Shown here: one piece after another, positions 26,996 to 34,900 of the stretch
Layout: each line of letters starts with the position of its first letter
How positions within the stretch are numbered: the stretch's first letter is position 1
Assembly: GCF_032460525.1 (NCBI RefSeq)
Contig: NZ_CP135963.1
Coordinates: 3,534,001 to 3,598,000 of the forward strand
Length of the DNA: 64,000 bases
Source: Geodermatophilus sp. DSM 44513
GTDB taxonomy: Bacteria > Actinomycetota > Actinomycetes > Mycobacteriales > Geodermatophilaceae
Reading direction: 5' to 3'
Translations under genes and position numbers: made by a program
The notes under the pieces: generated by a model
What the model was told of the DNA's origin: nothing
What the model saw: only the letters and a program-made list of their open reading frames with translations
Databases searched by the model: none

Positions 26996-27035
26996 CGGCG
27001 TCGGGTGGGCGTCGTCTGGGCGTCGTCTGGGCGTG
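26996..27035 (-). repeat. 11-bp tandem repeats in the leader of the small membrane protein
   Basis: Two perfect copies of an 11-bp unit (GGGCGTCGTCT, 27007-27017 and 27018-27028), with a degenerate copy before and a partial copy after. They lie 16-55 nt upstream of the GTG start, between the ribosome-binding site and the probable promoter. Confidence 0.7.
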
Positions 27036-27136
27036 CGGACGCGGACTCGCCCGCACGACGAGTCCCATGGGTAACACACGCCCCAGCGCCGGCCCCCGGG
27101 ACACGCCGCCGACCGACGGCCGGGAGGAGTCGTCGG

Positions 27137-27760
27137 TCACCGTCCGGGCAGCAGGTGCTCGCCGGGCGGTCCCAGCGGCAGGTCGGGGTAGAGGCGCTCG
27201 CGCAGGTCGAGCAGCTCCAGGTCCTCGGCGAGCAGCCACGCCGCCGACATCGGCCACACGACCAGCCACAACCACACGCCGTAGGCCTCGCCCACGAAGG
27301 CCGCCCGGTCGTCGGACGTCGGGACCGCCCACAGCGGTGCGTGCTGGCCAGCGGCCTCGACGGAGGTCGAGGAGGGGCCGGAGATGACGTCGCCGGGATC
27401 GGGACCGGGGAGCCCGGCGTACCCGCAGCCGACGCCGGTGCCCGGTTCCTCGGCGACCAGCACCAGCTCGGCCGAGCCGCCGAGCGGGGCCGGCCCGGCG
27501 CAGTCGACGACGATCGCCCGGGCACCGGGCTCCCCGCCCCACGCCAGGCCGGTCACCGACCAGCCCGGTGGCACCGGGTCGGGCACCCACGCCGGCACCC
27601 GGGCGTCGGCGGTGACCGCGGCGATGGCGTCGTGCGCGATCAGCAGGGTGTGGTGCAGCGGGGTCACCGCGCCGTGCACGTGGCACCAGGCCTGGGCGGA
27701 GCTCCCGGGGCGGACGACCACGCGCTCGCCGCAGCGGGGGCAGACCGGGGTGGCAGTCAT
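27137..27760 (-). CDS. Conserved actinobacterial protein (DUF6758-like) with a zinc ribbon
   Basis: A 207-residue protein. The N-terminus has CPRCGE followed by WCHVHG, the two halves of a zinc ribbon. The rest is a mixed fold with no enzyme motif that I recognise, though [20 protein letters not shown] and [11 protein letters not shown] look conserved. It matches proteins I remember as DUF6758, found in most actinobacteria. It is divergent from a Nudix gene 72 bp away. Function unknown. Confidence 0.75.
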   Translation of the reverse strand: MTATPVCPRCGERVVVRPGSSAQAWCHVHGAVTPLHHTLLIAHDAIAAVTADARVPAWVPDPVPPGWSVTGLAWGGEPGARAIVVDCAGPAPLGGSAELVLVAEEPGTGVGCGYAGLPGPDPGDVISGPSSTSVEAAGQHAPLWAVPTSDDRAAFVGEAYGVWLWLVVWPMSAAWLLAEDLELLDLRERLYPDLPLGPPGEHLLPGR

Positions 27761-27832
27761 CGGGCAACACCGTCCTGTGACCGGGCGGATTCGTCAAGCG
27801 ATGGCCCGGGCGGCGGTGCGTACGGTGCGACC

Positions 27833-28258
27833 GTGCCGACCGCCGCCGGGGACCCGCTGCCGCTGGTCGCCTGCGTCGGGGCGGTGGTGCTCGACGGCCG
27901 GGGCCGGCTGCTGCTCGTGCGGCGCGGCACCGAGCCCGGCCGCGGGCTGTGGTCGGTGCCGGGCGGGCGGGTCGAGCCCGGCGAGTCGCCCGCGGCGGCC
28001 GTGGAGCGCGAGGTCCGCGAGGAGACCGGTCTGGCGGTGCGGGCCGGGGCCGAGGTCGGCCGGGTGCGGGTCCCTGGTCCGGGCGTCGTCTACGACGTCG
28101 TGGACCTCGCCTGCACCCTGCTGGACCTGGGGGCCACGCCGGTTGCGGGGGACGACGCGGACGCCGTCACCTTCGCCGCGGCCGCCGACCTCGAGCGGCT
28201 GGCCTGCACACCGCTGCTGCTGGAGACGCTGCGGAGCTGGGGCGCGCTGCCGTCCTGA
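27833..28258 (+). CDS. Nudix hydrolase
   Basis: A 141-residue Nudix hydrolase. The Nudix box begins at GGRVEPGES and ends REVREETGL, matching GX5EX7REUXEEXGU. The upstream strand [20 protein letters not shown] is typical of the MutT/ADP-ribose group. It cleaves nucleoside diphosphates linked to another moiety; the exact substrate is open. The GTG start is 6 nt after TACGGT with no ribosome-binding site, suggesting a leaderless transcript. Confidence 0.9.
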   Translation: MPTAAGDPLPLVACVGAVVLDGRGRLLLVRRGTEPGRGLWSVPGGRVEPGESPAAAVEREVREETGLAVRAGAEVGRVRVPGPGVVYDVVDLACTLLDLGATPVAGDDADAVTFAAAADLERLACTPLLLETLRSWGALPS

Positions 28259-28275
28259 GCCGTGACCTGCGTCGG

Positions 28276-28785
28276 TCAGCCGCGTGGCGACGGCTCCGGG
28301 CGGCCGGGCTGCTCGCCGCCCCGCGCCTCGCCGTGGGAGCGCTTGGGCACCATGACCTTGCGCCGGAACACGCACACGACGGTGCCGTCCTGCTTGTAGC
28401 CGATGGTCTCGACCGACACCACGCCGCGGTCGTCCCTCGACCGCGACTCGACCTTGTCCAGCACCGTCGTCTCGCCGTAGACCGTGTCGCCGTGGAAGGT
28501 CGGCGCCACGTGCCGCAGCGACTCGACCTCGAGGTTGGCGATCGCCTTGCCCGACACGTCGGGGACGCTCATGCCGAGCAGCAGCGAGTACACGTAGTTG
28601 CCGACCACGACGTTCCGGCCGAACTCGGTGGTCTCCGCCGCGTAGTGGCTGTCCAGGTGCAGCGGGTGGTGGTTCATGGTGAGCAGGCAGAACAGGTGGT
28701 CGTCGTACTCGGTGACGGTCTTGCCCGGCCAGTGCTTGTAGACCGCACCGACCTCGAACTCCTCGTAGTACCGGCCGAACTGCAC
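28276..28785 (-). CDS. MaoC-family dehydratase
   Basis: A 169-residue hot-dog fold protein with FGRYYEEFEVGAVYKHWPGKTVTE, the dehydratase motif around DDHLFCLLTMNHHPLHLD, and NLEVESLRHVAP..GDTVYGETTV. It resembles (R)-specific enoyl-CoA hydratases and mesaconyl/methylmalyl-CoA type MaoC dehydratases. The usual D-x-x-x-x-H dyad is probably D and H within the DDHLF..HPLHLD segment. The GTG start (VQFGRYYEEF) has GGAGG 8 nt upstream. It stands alone and is convergent to the Nudix gene. Confidence 0.85.
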   Translation of the reverse strand: MQFGRYYEEFEVGAVYKHWPGKTVTEYDDHLFCLLTMNHHPLHLDSHYAAETTEFGRNVVVGNYVYSLLLGMSVPDVSGKAIANLEVESLRHVAPTFHGDTVYGETTVLDKVESRSRDDRGVVSVETIGYKQDGTVVCVFRRKVMVPKRSHGEARGGEQPGRPEPSPRG

Positions 28786-28918
28786 GCGCTGCCTCCGGGT
28801 GTCGACGCTGACGGCGGGCACCGGACGACCTCGGCCGGGGAGCCGCGGCGAGCGGTGGGCGGGCGCCCACACCGGGTCGATGACCCATCCGGACGAGCGC
28901 CGATCCTACGATGCGGCG

Positions 28919-29419
28919 GTGGTACCGGTCCCTCCCCTTTCGGACGCCGGGGACACCGGCGTGCTGACGCTGTCCCCCACCGGCCGGCGGATCCGCCTGG
29001 CCGCCACCGGCGTCGTGCTGGCCCTGCTGCTCGGCGGGACCGTGTGGGGCAACGACTCCGAGTTCCCCTTCGGCCCGTTCCGGATGTACTCCACCCGGGC
29101 CGACCCCGACCGGCCGGTCGTCTCCACCGGGGTGGTCGGCGTCACCGCGGACGGTGACGAGGTCCCGCTCTCCGGTGGCGAGGTCGGGCTGCGCCGGGCG
29201 GAGTTCGAGGGGCAACTGCCCCGCCTCGTGGAGCAGCCTGAGCTGCTCGGCCTGCTGGCCGAGTCCTACGCCGCCGGTCACCCGGGTGCCGAGCCACTGG
29301 TCGCGGTGCGGGTCGTGCAGCGCCGGCACGCGCTGGACGGCGGCCGGCGCACCGGTGAGGTCACCGAGAGCGTGGTCGTGGACCACCGTGTGAGGACCGG
29401 CCCGGAGGGCACCCCGTGA
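28919..29419 (+). CDS. Membrane-anchored protein paired with an HTTM-like gene
   Basis: About 166 residues (179 if an ATG at 28880 is used). One membrane segment (LAATGVVLALLLGGTVWG) is followed directly by EFPFGPFRMYSTRADP, then a small extracellular beta domain. TACGAT at 28907-28912 lies 6 nt before the GTG at 28919, which favours that start over the ATG, which has no ribosome-binding site. The gene overlaps the HTTM-like gene by GTGA. The FPF..FRMYS segment recalls proteins found beside gamma-carboxylase-like membrane enzymes. I do not recognise a family. Confidence 0.65.
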   Translation: MVPVPPLSDAGDTGVLTLSPTGRRIRLAATGVVLALLLGGTVWGNDSEFPFGPFRMYSTRADPDRPVVSTGVVGVTADGDEVPLSGGEVGLRRAEFEGQLPRLVEQPELLGLLAESYAAGHPGAEPLVAVRVVQRRHALDGGRRTGEVTESVVVDHRVRTGPEGTP

Positions 29420-30360
29420 GCGCGACCACCTCCGCGGACACTGGTCCCACCGCCGACACCCCGCCGTCCCCGCGCCGCCGTGGCCTGTCCGGCTGGTGGT
29501 TCCGCCCGGTGCCCCTGGCGCGCGTCGCCGTCGTGCGCACCCTCGCCTACCTGTTCGTGCCGGTCGACGTCTTCCTGACCACCGCCTGGATCCGCGCGCA
29601 CGCCGACGTCCCGCCCGAGTGGTACGCGCCGCTGACCATCGGCCGGCTCCTGCCGCTGCCCACGCCGACGACCGCGGTGGTGACCGCCGTGCAGTGGGCC
29701 CTCGTGGCCGCGGCGCTGGTGGCCGCCACCGGCCGGTCGCCCCGGCTGCTGGGCAGTGCGGTCTTCCTGCTCTACCTGCAGTGGATGGTCATCGGGATGA
29801 GCTACGGGAAGGTCGACCACGACCGGATCGGCTACCTCGTCCTGCTCGCCGTGCTGCCCACCGTCGGGCGGGTGCGCTGGCGCGACCGGCGCTCCTCGGA
29901 GGCCGCGGGATGGGCCATGGCGGCGGTGTTCGTCACCGTCGTGCTCACCTACTTCCTGGCCGCGTGGGCCAAGGTGCGCTTTGGTGGCTGGGACTGGGCC
30001 ACCGGCTCGACGCTGGCCCGCGCCATCGTGCGGCGCGGCACGGTGTTCTCCGAGTGGACCCTCGAGGTGCCCGGCCTGCTGGTGGGCGCCCAGTGGGCGA
30101 TGCTCGCGCTGGAGTTCGCCACACCATTGGTGCTGCTGGTCTGGTCGAACCGCGCGCGGGTGGCCCTGGTCGTCGTCCTGCTGGGGTTCCACCTGGCCGT
30201 CTACGCCAGCGTGACGATCATCTTCCTGCCGCACTGCGTGGCCGTCCTGTCGATCCTCCCGTGGGAGCGGGTGCCCGAGGCCGCCCGCCGGCTGCGCACC
30301 CGCGGCCGAGCCGGGCACCCGGCCGGCGCGGCCCCGGCCGGGGCCGCGCCACCGGGCTGA
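29416..30360 (+). CDS. HTTM-domain-like multi-spanning membrane protein
   Basis: A 314-residue polytopic protein with about seven hydrophobic segments. The sequence (RVAVVRTLAYLFVPVDVFLT, LYLQWMVIGMSYGKVDHDR, YFLAAWAKVRFGGWDW, LLGFHLAVYASVTIIFLPHC) resembles HTTM proteins, the bacterial relatives of vitamin K-dependent gamma-carboxylase. In that family membrane-embedded residues act on a partner protein or lipid. Nothing here proves carboxylase activity. The gene starts within the stop of the upstream membrane-anchored protein, so the two are likely made together and may work together. A Pro/Ala-rich tail ends the protein. Confidence 0.7.
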   Translation: MSATTSADTGPTADTPPSPRRRGLSGWWFRPVPLARVAVVRTLAYLFVPVDVFLTTAWIRAHADVPPEWYAPLTIGRLLPLPTPTTAVVTAVQWALVAAALVAATGRSPRLLGSAVFLLYLQWMVIGMSYGKVDHDRIGYLVLLAVLPTVGRVRWRDRRSSEAAGWAMAAVFVTVVLTYFLAAWAKVRFGGWDWATGSTLARAIVRRGTVFSEWTLEVPGLLVGAQWAMLALEFATPLVLLVWSNRARVALVVVLLGFHLAVYASVTIIFLPHCVAVLSILPWERVPEAARRLRTRGRAGHPAGAAPAGAAPPG

Positions 30361-30377
30361 GCACGTCGCGCTGGTCC

Positions 30378-30671
30378 TCAGATCAGGGCGCCGATGCGGG
30401 CGGCCACGTCCGCCTCGTGCTGCTGGTAGGACGCCGCCACACCGTCGAGCAGGCCGCCCATCCCGGTGAGCGCGTCGCTGACCCCCTGCGCGCTGAGCCG
30501 CCACTGCTCGTAGAGCTCGGTGAACCGGAGCGCGGCCTGGCTGTCGGTCCAGCCCTCGAGCACCGAGGCGTCCACGCTGCTGGACAGGGCGGTGTGCCGG
30601 GCCGTCGTGTCGGCGGCCTCGGCGCGGCACTGGCCGGCCATCGACTGCAGGGTGCTGATCTCGACTCTCAC
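30378..30671 (-). CDS. WXG100-family (ESAT-6-like) protein
   Basis: A 97-residue helical hairpin protein: helix 1 STLQSMAGQCRAEAADTTAR, a turn with LEGWTDSQAALRF in place of the usual WxG, and helix 2 to the C-terminus. WXG100 proteins are secreted as dimers by type VII systems. The GTG start has AGGAGGAGG upstream. A TAGCGT box, now cut off from its upstream DNA by the IS481 element, lies 44-49 nt before the start. The large EssC-like ATPase gene is divergent beyond the element. No other type VII components are seen. Confidence 0.85.
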   Translation of the reverse strand: MRVEISTLQSMAGQCRAEAADTTARHTALSSSVDASVLEGWTDSQAALRFTELYEQWRLSAQGVSDALTGMGGLLDGVAASYQQHEADVAARIGALI

Positions 30672-30714
30672 GTGTCCTCCTCCTGGCCCGGGTCCCTCCC
30701 GGTCGGGGCGCAAC

Positions 30715-30720
30715 GCTAGG
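30715..30720. repeat. Target-site duplication GCTAGG, left copy
   Basis: Six bases directly left of the IS element, repeated at 31835-31840. The form NCTAGN is the known IS481 target. Confidence 0.9.
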
Positions 30721-30743
30721 TGTACTGACCGGAGACGTTGGTC
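30721..30743 (+). repeat. Left inverted repeat of the IS481 element
   Basis: Starts TGTACTGACCGG and pairs with 31812-31834 at 21 of 23 positions. Confidence 0.9.
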
Positions 30744-30786
30744 GAGGGCGTGCAATCACAGGATCTGATTGACGGATGTTGTGAGG

Positions 30787-30849
30787 GAGGACCTCCGGGC
30801 GTGGAGTGGAGCTGCTGAAGGCGACCACTGCACGACACCGGAGGTCCTC
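30787..30849 (+). promoter_or_regulatory. Hairpin hiding the transposase ribosome-binding site
   Basis: GAGGACCTCCGG (30787-30798) is perfectly complementary to CCGGAGGTCCTC (30838-30849). The second arm contains the GGAGG ribosome-binding site and ends one base before the GTG start. In transcripts entering from outside, the stem would form and block translation. A second pair (GCGTGGAG, 30799-30806, and CTCCACGC, 30853-30860) spans the start codon. Confidence 0.7.
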
Positions 30850-31839
30850 GTGCTCCACGCTAATGCCGCACTGACACCACGCCAGCGGCTGCAGATGGCC
30901 CGACTCATCGTCGAGGAGAAGTGGCCGGCGACGCGGGCCGCCGAGCGCTTCGGTGTCTCGGCAACCACCGCCCGGCGCTGGGCCGACCGCTACCGCACCG
31001 AAGGCGCCGCCGGCATGACCGACCGCTCCAGCCGGCCCCACACCAGCCCGACCAAGACCGATCCGGCGAGGACGAAGCGGATCGTGTCGCTGCGGCTGCG
31101 TAAGCGCTGGGGGCCGGTTCGGTTGGCCGCCGAGACTGGCGTGGCGCCCTCCACGGCCGGAGCGGTGCTGCGCCGCTGCAGCATCGGCCGGCTGTCTCGT
31201 CTCGAGCGCCGCGAGCGGGTGGTCGTGCGCTATGAACGCGAGGCGCCCGGTGAGCTGCTGCACGTCGACGTGAAGAAGCTGGGCAACATCCCCGCCGGCG
31301 GCGGGTGGCGCTTCCTCGGCCGGGTCCAGGGCAAAGTCAACCGGCACCTCGACGGCGGCCGGGCCCGAAGCCGCTATCGCAACCCGCTGATGGGCCACGG
31401 GTTCATCCACGTCGTCCTCGACGACCACTCTCGACTGGCCTACGCCGAAATCTGTGAGGACGAGACCGGCCCCACCGCCGCCGCGGTGCTGCGCCGGGCG
31501 GCCGACTGGTTCGCCGCTCGCGGGGTGACCGCTCGCCGGGTGCTGACCGACAACGGCGGCTGCTACCGCAGTCGCAACTGGGCCGCTGCCTGCGCCGAGC
31601 TGGGCATCGCTGCGAAGCGGACCCGGCCCTACCGGCCGCAGACCAACGGCAAGGTCGAGCGGTTCAACCGCACCATGACCAGCGAATGGGCCTTCGCCCA
31701 GCTGTTCACCAGCGAAGCCGACCGCCGCGCGGCCTTCCCTGGTTGGCTACACGCCTACAACCACCACCGGCCCCACACCGGCATCGGCGGCCACCCGCCC
31801 ATCAGCCGCCTGACCAACCTCCCCGGTCAGTACAGCTAG
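30850..31839 (+). CDS. IS481-family transposase
   Basis: A 329-residue DDE transposase. The N-terminal helix-turn-helix (ARLIVEEKWPATRAAERFGV, SATTARRWADRY) binds the ends. The catalytic triad is visible as LLHVDVKKL, VLTDNGGCYRS and KVERFNRT, with YRPQTNG before the Glu and YNHHRPHTGIGGHPP at the end, as in IS481/ISL3-like integrases. The GTG start at 30850 has GGAGG at the right distance; a TTG at 30769 would give a longer, less likely form. The last codons and the TAG stop lie beyond the right end, in the duplicated target GCTAGG, so the stop is supplied by the target site. Confidence 0.95.
   Translation: MLHANAALTPRQRLQMARLIVEEKWPATRAAERFGVSATTARRWADRYRTEGAAGMTDRSSRPHTSPTKTDPARTKRIVSLRLRKRWGPVRLAAETGVAPSTAGAVLRRCSIGRLSRLERRERVVVRYEREAPGELLHVDVKKLGNIPAGGGWRFLGRVQGKVNRHLDGGRARSRYRNPLMGHGFIHVVLDDHSRLAYAEICEDETGPTAAAVLRRAADWFAARGVTARRVLTDNGGCYRSRNWAAACAELGIAAKRTRPYRPQTNGKVERFNRTMTSEWAFAQLFTSEADRRAAFPGWLHAYNHHRPHTGIGGHPPISRLTNLPGQYS
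31812..31834 (-). repeat. Right inverted repeat of the IS481 element
   Basis: On the minus strand it starts TGTACTGACCGG, the same as the left end. The transposase frame runs through it. Confidence 0.9.
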
Positions 31840-31840
31840 G
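31835..31840. repeat. Target-site duplication GCTAGG, right copy
   Basis: It matches 30715-30720 and contains the TAG stop codon of the transposase. Confidence 0.9.
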
Positions 31841-31943
31841 TCTGCGGGCCGCCGGGGCCGGCCTGCTGTCCACAGGCCCCCGCGCCGTCCACAGATCCGC
31901 CCGTCCCCGCCCGGTGGCCGCCTCCTCCGGCGAGGGTCGGCGC

Positions 31944-34900
31944 GTGCCCGCCTGCTCCCCCGCCACCCGCTGCTGGACCCTCGTCGCGTCCACCGGCGCC
32001 CTCGACGTGGCGGTCTCCGCCGGTGACGACGACCGGCTCGGCGCGGTCCTGCCCGCGCTGGCCGCCACGCTGGGCCTGCCCGCCGCGGAGCTGTGGGCGG
32101 GCAGCACCCGGCTGGCCGCCGACCTCCCCCTGACCGACCCGGCGCTGGCGCACGGTACGCTGCTGGGCCTCGGCCGGCCCGGTCCCCGCCCGGTCGCCGC
32201 CTCCCGCTCCAGCGCGCTGGAGCTGCACGTCGTCGGTGGTCCGGACGCGGGCACCGTGCACCCCCTGGACCGGGGCCGGCACGTCGTCGGGCGCGGCGGC
32301 GAGGCCACCGTCGCGCTCGCCGACCCCGACGTCTCGCGGCGGCACTTGCTCGTCGACGTGGGCAGTGGTGGCGTCACCGTGCACGACCTGGACTCCAGCA
32401 ACGGCAGCCGGCTGGACGGTGCGCCCCTCGACGACGAGCCGCGCAGCTGGACCCCGGGCACACCGCTGCAGGTGGGGGCCAGCACGCTGCGCACGGCCGG
32501 TCCCGGCAGCGCCCGCGCCACCGTCCGGCCCGCGGGCGGCGGCCGGTCGGCCCTGCGGCAGCACCCACGGCTGCAGGCGCCGCGGGAGGTGGTCGAGGTC
32601 GCGTTCCCGGCAGAACCGGTGCCCCCGTCCCCGAGAAGGCTGGCCTGGGTGGCGGTGGCGCTGCCGGCGGTGGGCGGGGTCGTCCTGGCCTGGGTGCTCG
32701 ACGCGCCGCACTTCCTCCTCTTCGCGCTGCTCAGCCCCGTGGTGGCGGTCGGCACGTGGCTGTCCGACCGGTGGTCGGGGCGGCGCGGCACCCGGCGGGC
32801 CCGCGCCGCCCACGCCACCGAGCTCGCCGAGGCACACGCATCCCTGGTGACGGCCCTGCGCGCGGACGAGCGCGCCGCCGAGGCGGCGCACCCGGACCTG
32901 GCCGTCCTGGTCACCGCGGCGCACCGGCGGTCCACCGACCTCTGGCAGCGGCGGAGGGGGGACGCGGACGCGCTGACCGTCCGGGTCGGCACGGGGCCCG
33001 GGGAGTCCCGCGTGGTGCGCGTGGCGGCCGACGGCTCGCGGTGCCGGGAGCCCTCCGACCGGCTGCCCGTCGCGATCGACCTGGCGGCGACCAGCGGGCT
33101 GGGCGTGGCGGGTCCCCGGCCGGCCACGGTGGGCGTCCTCACCGGCATCCTCGGTCAGCTCGTCACGCTGCACGCCCCCGGCGAGCTGGCGCTGGGCGTG
33201 CTGACCACACCGGAGCGGCTGACCGGGTGGGCCTGGCTGCGCTGGGTGCCGCACCTGCCCGAGGGTGCCGTGCACGTCGGTCCGGCAGCCCCGGACGGCG
33301 GCGCCGACGAGGACGTGCGGCGGTGGCTCGGCGCCCTGCTCGCCCGACGCGTGCCGGGCGAGGACGGCGTCCCCGCCCGGCTGGTCGTGCTGGTCGACCG
33401 GCCGGTGGGGGCCGGCCTGCTCGCCGCGCTGCGGGCAGCGTCGTCCACCGGGGTCGTCACCCTCAGCTGCGGCTCCTCCGCGGGGGACCTGCCGGACCTG
33501 GGCGTCGCGGTCCTGCAGCTCGGCGGGGAGACCGGTGAGCAGGCCACGCTGCTGGTGGCCGGCGCGGGCGGGCGCCCGGTGACGGCGGTCGACCACCTGC
33601 CCCGCCGGGTGGCCGCCCAGCTCGCCCGGGACCTCGCCGCCCTGGCACCGGCCAGCTCCGAGGCGGCGCTGCCCCGGCAGGTGCGGCTGGTCGACCTGGG
33701 CGCCGGCGGGGCACCGGCGGCCCCCGGGGCGGTGACCGGGGCGGTGACCGGCGGCTGGTCCCGGGCGCGGGACCGCCTCGTCGCCACGGTGGGCCGCAGC
33801 GCCGCGGGGGACCTCACGGTCGACCTGTGCCGGCACGGACCGCACGCCCTGGTGGCCGGGACCACGGGCTCGGGCAAGTCCGAGCTGCTGCAGACCCTCG
33901 TCGCCGGCCTGGCGCTGGCCCACCCGCCGGACCGCTGCTCGTTCCTGCTCGTCGACTACAAGGGCGGCGCCGCCTTCGCCGAGGCGGCCGCGCTGCCGCA
34001 CACGGTCGGCCTGCTGACCGACCTCGACGGGGCGGCCACCGCCCGGGCCCTACGGTCACTGGCCGCCGAGCTCAGCCGCCGGGAGACGCTCCTGGCCGAG
34101 CACGGCGTGCCGGACGTGGCGGCCCTGCCCGACGCGGTCGACCTGGCGCGGCTGGTCATCGTGGTGGACGAGTTCGCCGGCCTGGCCGAGGAACTGCCGG
34201 CCTTCCTGTCCGGCCTGGTCGGCATCGCCCAGCGCGGTCGCTCGCTCGGCGTGCACCTGGTGCTGGCCACCCAGCGGCCCGCCGGCGTCGTCTCCCCGGA
34301 GATCCGGGCGAACTGCACCCTGCGGATCTGTCTGCGCACCACCGACGAGGCGGAGTCCCGGGACGTGCTGGGCACCGCGCGGGCCGCGGCCCTGCCGGTC
34401 GACACCCCGGGGCGTGGGTACCTGCGGGCCGGCAGCGGCGCACCCGTCCTGTTCCAGGCCGCGCGGGTCGGCGGTGGGCCACCCGCGACCGGGGACGCGA
34501 CGGCGCAGGTCAGCGCCTGGCGGTGGCCGGCCCCGGCCGGGCCGGCGGTGCGGGAGGCACCGGCCGGCCCCAGCGACCTCGCCCGGCTGACCGCCGCGCT
34601 CGCGCGGCGGGCCCGGGAGACGGGGCTGGCCACGCCGCACCGGCCGTGGTGTCCGCCGCTCCCCGACCGGCTGCCGGCCGCGGACCTGCGGGCGCACCCC
34701 GCGGCCGGCGGCGCCCGGCCCGCGGACCGTCTGCTGCTGGGGCTGCTGGACCGACCCGAGGTCCAGTCCCAGGAACCGCTGGAGCTGGACCTTGCCCGGG
34801 CGGGGGGCTGGCTGGCGGTGGGGGGCGCGCGCAGCGGCCGGACCACCCTGCTGCGGACGGTGCTCGCCGAGGCCGTCACGGCCCTGTCCCCCGACCGGCT

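Larger units (their letters stand above)
30721..31834 (+). mobile_element. IS481-family insertion sequence, intact
   Basis: A 1114-bp element bounded by inverted repeats that begin TGTACTGACCGG, with 21 of 23 bases matching. It carries one transposase gene and makes a 6-bp duplication GCTAGG, the NCTAGN target known for IS481 of Bordetella. It sits between the WXG100 and EssC-like genes, within their shared promoter region. Complete ends, an open transposase frame and an exact duplication indicate a recent insertion. Confidence 0.95.

Noticed and set aside
30769..30849. TTG start for the transposase at 30769
   Set aside because: The extra 27 residues have no family similarity and are encoded by the leader stem; the GTG at 30850 has a well-placed GGAGG.
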